Origin: Candidatus Hydrogenedentes bacterium UBA2224
GTDB taxonomy: Bacteria > Hydrogenedentota > Hydrogenedentia > Hydrogenedentales > SLHB01
NCBI GenBank assembly: GCA_002348185.1
Contig: DDYW01000140.1
Location: 1-7,223 of the forward strand
DNA length: 7,223 bases
Direction: 5' to 3'
Below the pieces are notes generated by a model. It was not told the DNA's origin and did not search any database. It saw only the letters and a program-made list of their open reading frames with translations. The translations under genes were made by a program, and so were the position numbers. Every line of letters begins with the position of its first letter. Within the stretch, counting starts at the first letter, position 1. This document shows positions 1-6,938 of this stretch, piece by piece.

Positions 1-13
1 GGCTACTCAAATT

Positions 14-30
14 CGACACCTGCGGTGTCG
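14..30. repeat. Perfect short hairpin (7-bp stem, 3-nt loop)
   Basis: CGACACC (14-20) and GGTGTCG (24-30) are exact reverse complements around a TGC loop. There is no T-run on either side, so a classical intrinsic terminator is not supported. It could be the 3' hairpin of a gene lying left of the window, or part of a dispersed intergenic repeat, because its right arm and flank recur in altered form at 84-96. Confidence 0.5.
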
Positions 31-96
31 TTCGGAGAGGGGACGACGCCGGTTTCATGGGCTTTGCGCGGGGTATAGAGTCTTGCGGTGTCATTC
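21..96 (+). repeat. Imperfect direct repeat, TGCGGTGTC(G/A)TTC
   Basis: The 13-mer at 21-33 (TGCGGTGTCGTTC) recurs at 84-96 with one substitution (TGCGGTGTCATTC), and both copies are followed by a purine-rich, G-rich stretch. The copies are 63 bp apart. Only the first copy forms the right half of a perfect hairpin. The function is unknown. It may be a remnant of a dispersed intergenic repeat family. Confidence 0.45.
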
Positions 97-130
97 AGGG
101 CAGGGGAGTCCGCAGCGCCCAGCAAGCCCC

Positions 131-211
131 CAGTCCACTCAGTCCGTTCAGTCCACCAAGTCCACCGAGTCCACCGAGTCCACCGGGTCCACCGGGTCCA
201 CCGGGTCCACG
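131..211 (+). repeat. 9-bp tandem repeat, nine units of NNGTCCACN type
   Basis: Nine consecutive 9-bp units share a GTCC core, and all but the second read GTCCAC. The bases ahead of the core change in order along the array: CA in units 1-3, AA in unit 4, GA in units 5-6 and GG in units 7-9. Units 5-6 and units 7-8 are identical pairs. The array ends in GGGTGG. Because the period is a multiple of three, every frame across it stays open and gives proline-rich or VHR/VDP-type peptides, which should not be taken as proteins. Similar GTCCAN-based intergenic tandem repeats are familiar to me from PVC-type genomes, which is recollection and not a search result. Confidence 0.9.
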
Positions 212-245
212 GGGTGGCCGCGATGGCGCCGGTCCTGCACCGGAT

Positions 246-262
246 GCAGGCGAGACGCCTGC
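246..262. repeat. REP-like palindrome GCAGGCG-AGA-CGCCTGC
   Basis: A perfect 7-bp stem (246-252 with 256-262) surrounds an AGA loop and is followed by GCTACG. This short GC-rich palindrome with a fixed flank looks like a repetitive extragenic palindrome. Its spurious translation contains the string AGETPALR, which I recall as a frequent artefact in annotated PVC/Hydrogenedentes-type genomes. Only one copy is in the window, so its repetitive nature is inference. Confidence 0.55.
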
Positions 263-406
263 GCTACGTTGGAAGGAAGACCCGGGGCTGAGGCATTCGC
301 TCGGCCCGCGTAGCGCGGCAAACGGGGGTCTGACGGGTCTCCCATCACCTTCGGCAGCGACGCGGTCTGCCTGGCGTATCCCCGGGACTAGGGCGCGTTC
401 GTGCCG

Positions 407-435
407 TTGATTTGCCCCGGAACCGTTGCTACCAT
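407..435 (+). promoter_or_regulatory. Weak sigma70-like promoter candidate for the oxidoreductase gene
   Basis: TTGATT (407-412) and TACCAT (430-435) are separated by exactly 17 bp and match the TTGACA/TATAAT consensus at 4 of 6 positions each. The element would place a transcription start about 35-40 nt ahead of the ATG at 479. With such a loose match in a GC-rich genome of unknown sigma-factor preference, this is only a candidate. Confidence 0.3.
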
Positions 436-462
436 TCCGCCAGATTGCCGGGAACCGGCTTC

Positions 463-470
463 AGAGGAGG
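463..470 (+). promoter_or_regulatory. Ribosome binding site fixing the oxidoreductase start
   Basis: AGAGGAGG lies 8 nt ahead of the ATG at 479. The same frame is open back to a GTG at 401, but the extra 26 residues are not similar to any oxidoreductase N-terminus and the Shine-Dalgarno would then lie inside the gene, so the ATG is preferred. Confidence 0.85.
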
Positions 471-478
471 TGTGCGCC

Positions 479-1471
479 ATGTCCAGGAAGCTCCGCATTG
501 GATTCATCGCCGCCGGGGGAATTGCGCCCGGGCATTGGAACCGTATCCACGACACGAAGAAGGCCTGTGTCGTTGCCCTGACCGACCCGTCGAAGAAGTC
601 GCTCGCGGCGTTCTACCAGCGCTGCCCGGGCTCGGCGGATCTGCCGGCCTACAGCGACTACCGCGACATGCTGGCCCACGAAGAGCTCGACGGTGTGGTG
701 GTCCAGAGCCCGCACACGGTGCATTACGAACAGACCGCGGCGTCGCTGAAGAAAGGGCTGCACGTGCTGTCCGAGAAGCCGCTGACCTGCACGGTGCAGC
801 ACGCCAGGAGCCTGATCGCCCTGGCCCGGAAGACGCAGCGGGTGCTGATGATCTCGTACCAGCGCCATTACATGCCCGCATTCCGGTACATCCGGGAACA
901 GATCGCCCGGGGCGCCATCGGCGAGGTGCAGTTCGTGCAGGCGGTACAGGCGCAGGAATGGCTCCGCGCCGTAAAGGGCACGTGGCGGCAGAAACTGGCC
1001 GAATCCGGCGGCGGGCAAATCAACGATTCCGGCAGCCACCTGATCGACATCCTCATGTGGCTGACCGGCCTCAGAATCGCCGAAGTCTACGCGGAAATGG
1101 AAAACTTCACTACCGAGGTCGACATCAATTCGACCCTCACCCTGAAGTTCGGCAACGGCGCCCTGGGCAGCGTGGCCATCATCGGCAACGCGCCCGCGTT
1201 TCACGAGGACGTCACCGTGGTGGGCTCGAAAGGCGCGTTCTACCTCCGCCACGGCCAACCGCTTGTCCATCAGGACGCGACCGGCAAACCGATCAAGGTG
1301 GTTCTGCCCCGGTACACGAAGAATCCCGACGCCAATTTCATCGACGTCGTTCTCGGTAAAGACGAGCCGCAGACGCCGCCGGTGTGCGGGCTGCGCGTCA
1401 TCGAGGTTACCGAGGCCGCGTGGAAATCCGCCCGGACCGGCCGGATCGTCAAGGTGAAGACGAACGACTGA
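479..1471 (+). CDS. Gfo/Idh/MocA family NAD(P)-dependent oxidoreductase
   Basis: This 330-residue protein has the two-domain layout of the glucose-fructose oxidoreductase/inositol dehydrogenase family: an N-terminal Rossmann fold (about 5-125) and a C-terminal alpha/beta dimerisation and substrate domain (about 130-325). Residues 7-16 (IGFIAAGGIA) form the dinucleotide-binding loop, with Ala11 where family members normally have the first Gly. SEKPLT at 98-103 carries the family Glu-Lys-Pro motif with Lys100. GGGQINDSGSHLIDILMWLTG at 177-197 is the usual C-terminal-domain signature, with Asp183, His187 and Asp190 as likely catalytic or substrate residues. There is no Tat or Sec signal, so it should be cytoplasmic, unlike many PVC relatives. 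Family members oxidise or reduce hydroxyl groups of sugars, inositols or sugar acids. The substrate cannot be told here. It converges on fumC, its stop lying 20 bp from the fumC stop. Its likely partners are the isomerase and beta-helix genes nearby, which is inference. Confidence 0.93.
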   Translation: MSRKLRIGFIAAGGIAPGHWNRIHDTKKACVVALTDPSKKSLAAFYQRCPGSADLPAYSDYRDMLAHEELDGVVVQSPHTVHYEQTAASLKKGLHVLSEKPLTCTVQHARSLIALARKTQRVLMISYQRHYMPAFRYIREQIARGAIGEVQFVQAVQAQEWLRAVKGTWRQKLAESGGGQINDSGSHLIDILMWLTGLRIAEVYAEMENFTTEVDINSTLTLKFGNGALGSVAIIGNAPAFHEDVTVVGSKGAFYLRHGQPLVHQDATGKPIKVVLPRYTKNPDANFIDVVLGKDEPQTPPVCGLRVIEVTEAAWKSARTGRIVKVKTND

Positions 1472-1491
1472 TCGAAGGTACGGGCCCGGCG

Positions 1492-2883
<1,392 letters not shown>

Positions 2884-2890
2884 CGCCGTA

Positions 2891-2896
2891 TCCTCC
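2891..2896 (-). promoter_or_regulatory. Ribosome binding site fixing the fumC start at a GTG
   Basis: Read on the minus strand this is GGAGGA, 7 nt ahead of the GTG at 2881-2883. It decides against the upstream TTG at 2905-2907, which has no site of its own and would add eight residues not found in other fumarases. Confidence 0.8.
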
Positions 2897-2910
2897 GGGT
2901 GTTTCAAGCG

Positions 2911-2941
2911 GTCCCGGCGCCGCCCTGTGTGCCGCCGGGAC
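2911..2941. repeat. Stem-loop in the fumC leader (9-bp stem)
   Basis: GTCCCGGCG (2911-2919) and CGCCGGGAC (2933-2941) are exact reverse complements with a 13-nt loop. The hairpin ends 27 nt ahead of the fumC start, so it would lie in the fumC leader or in an isomerase-fumC intercistronic region. No T-run follows on the minus strand. It could be a terminator, an RNA-processing or stability element, or simply GC-driven structure. Confidence 0.45.
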
Positions 2942-2952
2942 GCGGAGACGGC

Positions 2953-2985
2953 CGGGCGCCTTTCCCATAAACGCGGGCGCCCGCG
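2953..2985. repeat. Second stem-loop between isomerase and fumC genes
   Basis: CGGGCGCC (2953-2960) pairs with GGCGCCCG (2976-2983) around a 15-nt loop. The right arm is itself part of a perfect 14-bp palindrome, CGCGGGCGCCCGCG (2972-2985), so two folds compete. It begins 27 nt after the isomerase stop and may act as its terminator, though without a T-run. Confidence 0.4.
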
Positions 2986-3012
2986 CCGTTATTCGAGAGC
3001 GCAGGCGCAGGC

Positions 3013-3867
3013 CTATTTTGCCGCGGTCTTCATGGCCGCGGTCAGGGCCGCCATGCCGTTCTGGATGTCGCCAATGCGGTCGTCGCCGGCTTCCCGCTCG
3101 AAAATGTAGCTGCCGTCAAATCCGGCATCGGCCAGAATGCGCACAAACGCCACCCAGTCCACCTCGCCGGTGCCGACCACGACTTCCTCGCCCCACTGGC
3201 CCTTGGTTTGCGTGCGTTTTGCGTCTTTGACGTGCACCTGCCGCACATGCGGCGCGAGTTTGGCCACCGCCTCGATGGGGTCGTCCATGTCGTACAGGAT
3301 CATGTTGGCCGGGTCAAAATTTACCGCGACGTTGTCCGCGCCGCGCCGTTTCATCTCGTCCAGGAACTCGAGCAGGGTGTCCGCGCGTTCCTGACCGGTT
3401 TCCATGAGGAGGCCGGCCCCGGCTTCCGCGAACAGGTGGGCGAGGGTGGCCACGCGGCCGGCCAGTTTGTCGAAGCTGGGGTCGTTGGGATCATGCGGCA
3501 GGAACCCAGCATGCGCCATGATATACGGCAGGCCCAGTTCCGCGGCCTTGGCCGCGGTGACCTTCGCCAGCGCCAGGTTTTCTTCCCAATGCTGGTCCGG
3601 CACGATGCCGCCGGTCCGCCGGATCGTCTCGGGCGTGGTGTAATCCTCGCCGATCGTGGAATACATGCCCGTCACGATACGAATGCCCGAGTCGGCCAGG
3701 ACCTCTTCGACGCCATCCCAGGCGCCCGGATCATCGCGGTGCGGCGTCAGGCCCAGTTGCACCCGCTTGAGGCCGAGGGCGTTTACCTTCTGTGCCAGGT
3801 CGTCCGGCCCCGTCGCCTGAAGCGACCAACTGCACACCCCGATCTGATCTGCTGTCTGAATTTTCAC
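3013..3867 (-). CDS. Sugar phosphate isomerase/epimerase-like TIM-barrel protein
   Basis: This 284-residue protein matches the xylose isomerase-like TIM-barrel superfamily (AP endonuclease 2 type), whose members isomerise or epimerise sugars and inositol derivatives using a divalent metal. The N-terminus reads IGVCSWSLQ (9-17), the usual first strand. The likely metal ligands fall in order at strand ends: Glu156 in METGQE, Asp185 in NFDPAN, His212 in VHVKD and Glu257 in FERE. Length is typical. There is no signal peptide, so it is cytoplasmic. The start is the GTG at 3867, preceded at 9 nt by AAGGAGG (3877-3883). The frame runs open to 4068, but the extra 67 residues look like translated intergenic DNA. 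An ATG between the site and the GTG is out of frame and stops at once. The gene is divergent from the beta-helix gene, which suggests shared control and a role in using the released sugar. The substrate is unknown. Confidence 0.9.
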   Translation of the reverse strand: MKIQTADQIGVCSWSLQATGPDDLAQKVNALGLKRVQLGLTPHRDDPGAWDGVEEVLADSGIRIVTGMYSTIGEDYTTPETIRRTGGIVPDQHWEENLALAKVTAAKAAELGLPYIMAHAGFLPHDPNDPSFDKLAGRVATLAHLFAEAGAGLLMETGQERADTLLEFLDEMKRRGADNVAVNFDPANMILYDMDDPIEAVAKLAPHVRQVHVKDAKRTQTKGQWGEEVVVGTGEVDWVAFVRILADAGFDGSYIFEREAGDDRIGDIQNGMAALTAAMKTAAK

Positions 3868-3876
3868 GGAACCATG

Positions 3877-3883
3877 CCTCCTT
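3877..3883 (-). promoter_or_regulatory. Ribosome binding site fixing the isomerase start at a GTG
   Basis: On the minus strand this reads AAGGAGG, a near-perfect anti-16S match, 9 nt ahead of the GTG at 3865-3867. It is the basis for trimming the long upstream open frame. Confidence 0.82.
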
Positions 3884-3903
3884 CCATCGCACACCTGCCA
3901 CTT

Positions 3904-3938
3904 CGTTGCAGACTCCGGGCCGTGCACGCCGTGCAACG
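3904..3938. promoter_or_regulatory. Overlapping inverted repeats, possible operator or leader hairpin
   Basis: CGTTGCA (3904-3910) is the exact reverse complement of TGCAACG (3932-3938), with 21 bp between them. Inside and overlapping the right arm is an odd palindrome TGCACG-C-CGTGCA (3923-3935). The cluster lies 37-71 bp ahead of the isomerase start. It could bind a regulator controlling the divergent pair or fold in the isomerase leader. No regulator gene is in the window, so the role is inference. Confidence 0.35.
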
Positions 3939-4118
3939 CCGGCGCCATCGAAAGCAGCCCGGCGCCCATCCTAGCCCGCTCACCACGCGAACGCAAGCAG
4001 AGGCCAGGGGGGACACCATACTTCTCTGCCCGCCATCCAGAATTGTGTATCCCCTGAAAAGATGTCATGATCAGCCCTGCGGCGCATCACGACAGTTTAC
4101 GCACACCGCACGCCGTAT

Positions 4119-4126
4119 GGAGGAGG
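4119..4126 (+). promoter_or_regulatory. Ribosome binding site of the beta-helix gene
   Basis: GGAGGAGG lies 7 nt ahead of the GTG at 4134-4136. It supports this start, which also puts a signal peptide exactly at the N-terminus. Confidence 0.85.
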
Positions 4127-4133
4127 ATATTCC

Positions 4134-6887
4134 GTGTCTGCACGAATCGCTGCATCGCATATTGGGGCCGCGCTGGCGGGCGCCGGCATCCTGCTGGCCT
4201 CTTTCTTCTGCACCGCGCAGGAGCCATCCGGCGTCACGACCTTCTATGTCGCGCCCCACGGCAACAATGCGTGGTCGGGCGCCCTGGAAACTCCGAATGC
4301 CGACGGGACGGACGGGCCGTGGGCCAGCATCGAGGGCGCGCGCGACGCCATCCGGGCGCTTGAACCCGCCGTGCGGCAGCGCGGCCCGACCCGGATCCTG
4401 GTGCGGGGCGGTGACTATCCTGTCACCGGGCCGATCGCGTTTGGCCCGGAAGATTCGGGCACCGCTGCCGCGCCCATCGCCTACGAGGCGTACCCCGGCG
4501 AGGCCCCGGTCGTTCACGGCGGGCGTGTCCTTTCCGGGTGGACAACCGACGGGCCGCTGTGGACCCTCGAACTGCCCGAGGTGCGCGAGGGCGCCTGGCT
4601 GTTCACCGGCCTTTATGCCAACGGGGAATGGCGGCAGCCCGCACGCACGCCCAATCCCGCGCATCCGGTCGGCGATTACCCCGAGGAGACGGATTATTTC
4701 TACACCGCCGGCCGGGTCACCACAACACATCCCGATACAGGGAAAGAAGAGCCCAGCAAAGACAAAATCCGGTTCCAGCCGGGCGACGTGCAGCAATGGG
4801 AGACCCTGCCGGACGCCTGGGTCGTCATGTTCCACTCGTGGAACACGTCCCTGCACTTCGTCAAGACCCTGGACCTCGAGACTCACACGCTGGAATTCAC
4901 CCTCGGGTCGGGCTGGCCCATGGGCTACTGGCAGCCCGCGGGACAGCGTTTCTTCATCGAGAACCTCTTCGAAGGCCTCGATCAGCCGGGCGAATGGTAC
5001 CTGAACCGCAAGACCGGCATGCTGTATTACTACCCAATGTCGGGCGAGACGCCCGACACCACCGTTGTGGTCGCGCCGGTGGCGCAGCAGTTGCTCGTGC
5101 TGACGGGCAGGCCCGAAGAGGGGGCGTATGTCGAACACCTGGCGTTCCGAGGGCTGCGTTTCCACTATACCGAATACACGCTTCCCGCGGAGGGCTATCC
5201 CGGCGGGCAGGCGGCCGTGGCGGTCAACGCCGCCGTGGAAGCCCGCGGCGCGCGCCATTGTCTCATCGAGGGTTGTGAAATTGCCCACACCGGCAATTAC
5301 GGCGTCTGGTTCCGCGCCGGATGCCAGGACAACCGCCTCGGCCGTTCTGAGATCACGGATCTGGGCGCGGGCGGCGTGCGCATCGGCGAAACCGGCGACG
5401 CGGTTTCCGCCGCGCTCGTGTGCATGCGCAACACCGTCGACAACTGCTTTATCCACGACGGCGGAAAACGGTACCGCGGCGCGATTGGGGCGTGGATCGG
5501 CCGAAGCTCCTACAACACCCTCTCGCACAATGAAATCTGCGATTTCCGGTATACGGGCATTTCGGTGGGGTGGTCGTGGGGCTTCCAGCCGAGCAGCGCC
5601 CACCACAACCTCATCGAGTTCAACCGCGTCCACCACACCGCCAAGGGCCAGTTGAGCGATACCGGGAGCATCTACACCCTCGGGGTCTCGCCCGGCACCA
5701 TCATCCGGAACAACATTTTCCACGACTCGATCTCGTATGCGAAGGTGTCGGGCGGCTGGGGAATCTACTTCGACGAGGGCTCGTCGTACATCGTCGCCGA
5801 GAACAACCTCGTCTACAACTCCCTGAGCGGCAACCTGCACCAGCATTACGGCAGGGAAAACCGCGTCACAAACAACATCTTCGCCTACGCGCACGGGCCC
5901 CAGCTTCGCCGCTCCCGCGAGGAGGACCACATCTCGTTCATACTCGAACGCAACATCGTTTTTGCCAACAACGACACGATGCTCGGGATCCAGTGGGCCA
6001 ACGGCAATTACCGGCTCGAAGCCAACTGCTATTGGAGCACTGCCGGCGGCGACCTCGATTTTGGCGGACGTGATTTCCAGCAGTGGCAGGCCGAAGGGCA
6101 TGACGCGCGTTCGATCGTGGCCGACCCGCGTTTCGTCGAGCCCGAACACGGCGATTTCCGGCTTCAGCCGGACTCCCCGGCGCTCGAGCTGGGATTTCAG
6201 CCCTTCGATCTGGCCGAGCCGGGCCTCTACGGCGATCCCGAGTGGGTCAACAAACCCGGACAGATTGCGCGCGAACCCTTCGCGCCGCCCCCCGTGCCCG
6301 AACCCGTCAGCCTCGCGGACGATTTTGAGCAGACCCCCGTCGGCGAAGCGGCCCGCGGCGCGTCCACGTCAGAGGGTGAAGGCGCCGCTTCGATCCGCGT
6401 CACCGATGAAACCGCGGCGTCCGGCGCCCACAGCCTCAAGTTCACCGACGTTGCCGGTCTCACATACGCCTTCGTGCCGTACATGCATTACGCACCGCAC
6501 CTGCGGAGCGGCACGGCCGCCGGTTCGTTTGCGGGGCGCTTCGAGCCGGGTGCCGTGTTCTTTCACGAATGGCGCGACAACCGGTCGCCCTACCGCGTGG
6601 GACCGAGCCTTTGGGTGCGGGACGGGCACCTCTCCGCAAACGGGCAGGCCCTCATGGACCTGCCGTTCGGGGTCTGGGTGAAGTTCGAGATCGTGTGTCC
6701 GCTGGGAAACCGCGCCACGGGCGCCTACGACCTGACCGTCAGCATGGACGGCCAGGAGCCCAGACGCTTCGAAGGGCTGCGCCAGACCGGCGAGGGCATC
6801 ACACGCCTCGACTGGTTCGGCTTCGTCTCGAACGCCGACGCGGAAACCACCTTTTACATCGACGACATCGCCATCCAGGGGAAGTAG
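4134..6887 (+). CDS. Secreted right-handed parallel beta-helix protein, probable glycoside hydrolase, with C-terminal lectin-like domain
   Basis: This 917-residue protein begins with a Sec signal peptide: Arg4, a hydrophobic core at about 10-25, and likely cleavage after Ala28 (CTA-QE). Cys26 is not in a proper lipobox. TFYVAPHGNNAWSG (36-49) is the usual opening of secreted beta-helix proteins. Residues 60-135 begin the helix. About 136-325 is a beta-rich insertion ending in EWYLNRKTGMLYYYP (287-301). About 330-690 are helix coils rich in Asn ladders (NNIFHDS, ENNLVYNS, TNNIFAYA). SDTGSIYTLG (508-517) and GIYFDEGSS (543-551) are the best-conserved blocks, so Asp509, Asp547 and Glu548 are the candidate catalytic acids. 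This order resembles the GH141 and GH120 helices, which act on fucosylated or xylose-based glycans. A Pro-rich linker (about 708-725) leads to a beta-sandwich-like domain (726-917), perhaps carbohydrate-binding. No membrane anchor or sorting tail is seen. The substrate and exact family are not settled, and a lyase or structural role is possible. Confidence 0.88.
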   Translation: MSARIAASHIGAALAGAGILLASFFCTAQEPSGVTTFYVAPHGNNAWSGALETPNADGTDGPWASIEGARDAIRALEPAVRQRGPTRILVRGGDYPVTGPIAFGPEDSGTAAAPIAYEAYPGEAPVVHGGRVLSGWTTDGPLWTLELPEVREGAWLFTGLYANGEWRQPARTPNPAHPVGDYPEETDYFYTAGRVTTTHPDTGKEEPSKDKIRFQPGDVQQWETLPDAWVVMFHSWNTSLHFVKTLDLETHTLEFTLGSGWPMGYWQPAGQRFFIENLFEGLDQPGEWYLNRKTGMLYYYPMSGETPDTTVVVAPVAQQLLVLTGRPEEGAYVEHLAFRGLRFHYTEYTLPAEGYPGGQAAVAVNAAVEARGARHCLIEGCEIAHTGNYGVWFRAGCQDNRLGRSEITDLGAGGVRIGETGDAVSAALVCMRNTVDNCFIHDGGKRYRGAIGAWIGRSSYNTLSHNEICDFRYTGISVGWSWGFQPSSAHHNLIEFNRVHHTAKGQLSDTGSIYTLGVSPGTIIRNNIFHDSISYAKVSGGWGIYFDEGSSYIVAENNLVYNSLSGNLHQHYGRENRVTNNIFAYAHGPQLRRSREEDHISFILERNIVFANNDTMLGIQWANGNYRLEANCYWSTAGGDLDFGGRDFQQWQAEGHDARSIVADPRFVEPEHGDFRLQPDSPALELGFQPFDLAEPGLYGDPEWVNKPGQIAREPFAPPPVPEPVSLADDFEQTPVGEAARGASTSEGEGAASIRVTDETAASGAHSLKFTDVAGLTYAFVPYMHYAPHLRSGTAAGSFAGRFEPGAVFFHEWRDNRSPYRVGPSLWVRDGHLSANGQALMDLPFGVWVKFEIVCPLGNRATGAYDLTVSMDGQEPRRFEGLRQTGEGITRLDWFGFVSNADAETTFYIDDIAIQGK

Positions 6888-6907
6888 AACCGGGGGAACG
6901 CGCCGCA

Positions 6908-6931
6908 GACCGCATGCCCTCGCATGCGGTC
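6908..6931. terminator. Perfect hairpin between convergent beta-helix and dnaB genes, likely bidirectional terminator
   Basis: GACCGCATGC (6908-6917) and GCATGCGGTC (6922-6931) are exact reverse complements around a CCTC tetraloop. The structure is 20 nt after the beta-helix stop and 7 nt after the dnaB stop on the other strand, the expected place for a shared terminator. There is no T-run on either side, so the mechanism may not be classical intrinsic termination. Confidence 0.6.
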
Positions 6932-6938
6932 CAGGCCG

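Larger units (their letters stand above)
1..478. other. Non-coding, repeat-bearing region upstream of the oxidoreductase gene
   Basis: This 478-bp stretch has no frame that I accept as a gene. The open frames across it have no Shine-Dalgarno site and translate the repeats into low-complexity Ser-Pro-Pro/Gly-Pro-Pro or Val-Asp-Pro strings. It holds a hairpin (14-30), an imperfect direct repeat (21-33 and 84-96), a 9-bp tandem repeat (131-211), a REP-like palindrome (246-262), a small CCGCG-TAG-CGCGG inverted repeat (306-318) and a weak promoter candidate (407-435). Between about 319 and 400 I see nothing. It is not known from this window what gene lies to the left. Confidence 0.7.
3868..4133. 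other. Divergent intergenic region with inverted repeats
   Basis: These 266 bp separate the isomerase (left, minus) from the beta-helix gene (right, plus) and must hold the promoters of both unless transcription comes from elsewhere. The segment around 4041-4072 is the most AT-rich part. On the plus strand TTGTGT (4043-4048) and CATGAT (4066-4071) are spaced by 17 bp, but the match to sigma70 consensus is weak. An inverted-repeat cluster lies at 3904-3938. I see no riboswitch or small RNA. Confidence 0.6.

Noticed and set aside
131..211. A CRISPR array
   Set aside because: The units are 9 bp with no spacers, and no cas gene is nearby. It is a simple tandem repeat.
57..410. A possible small collagen-like Gly-Pro-Pro protein
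   Set aside because: The Pro-rich run is the translated 9-bp tandem repeat. There is no ribosome binding site ahead of the start and the other two frames are equally open. The downstream part contains the artefactual AGETPALR string.
401..478. N-terminal extension of the oxidoreductase from a GTG at 401
   Set aside because: The added residues do not look like the family N-terminus, and a strong Shine-Dalgarno site lies at 463-470 ahead of the ATG at 479.
461..1270. A 269-codon minus-strand frame opposite the oxidoreductase gene
   Set aside because: It is the antisense shadow of a gene with clear Gfo/Idh/MocA motifs, and no ribosome binding site or domain supports it.
3868..4068. N-terminal extension of the isomerase by 67 residues
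   Set aside because: AAGGAGG at 3877-3883 points to the GTG at 3867, where the family N-terminus begins. The extension reads like translated intergenic DNA.
4194..4217. Lipoprotein lipobox around Cys26 of the beta-helix protein
   Set aside because: The residues before Cys26 are Ser-Phe-Phe, not the Leu-Ala/Ser-Gly/Ala type needed for signal peptidase II. Cleavage after Ala28 by signal peptidase I fits better.
3208..5004. A 598-codon plus-strand frame running across the isomerase, the intergenic region and the start of the beta-helix gene
   Set aside because: It overlaps two well-supported genes in a different frame or strand and has low-complexity Arg/Pro/Ser-rich content typical of an out-of-frame shadow.
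4071..6149. A 692-codon open frame on the minus strand opposite the beta-helix gene
   Set aside because: It mirrors the GC-biased codon positions of the real gene, has no recognisable domain, and lies opposite a protein with a clear signal peptide, beta-helix coils and ribosome binding site.
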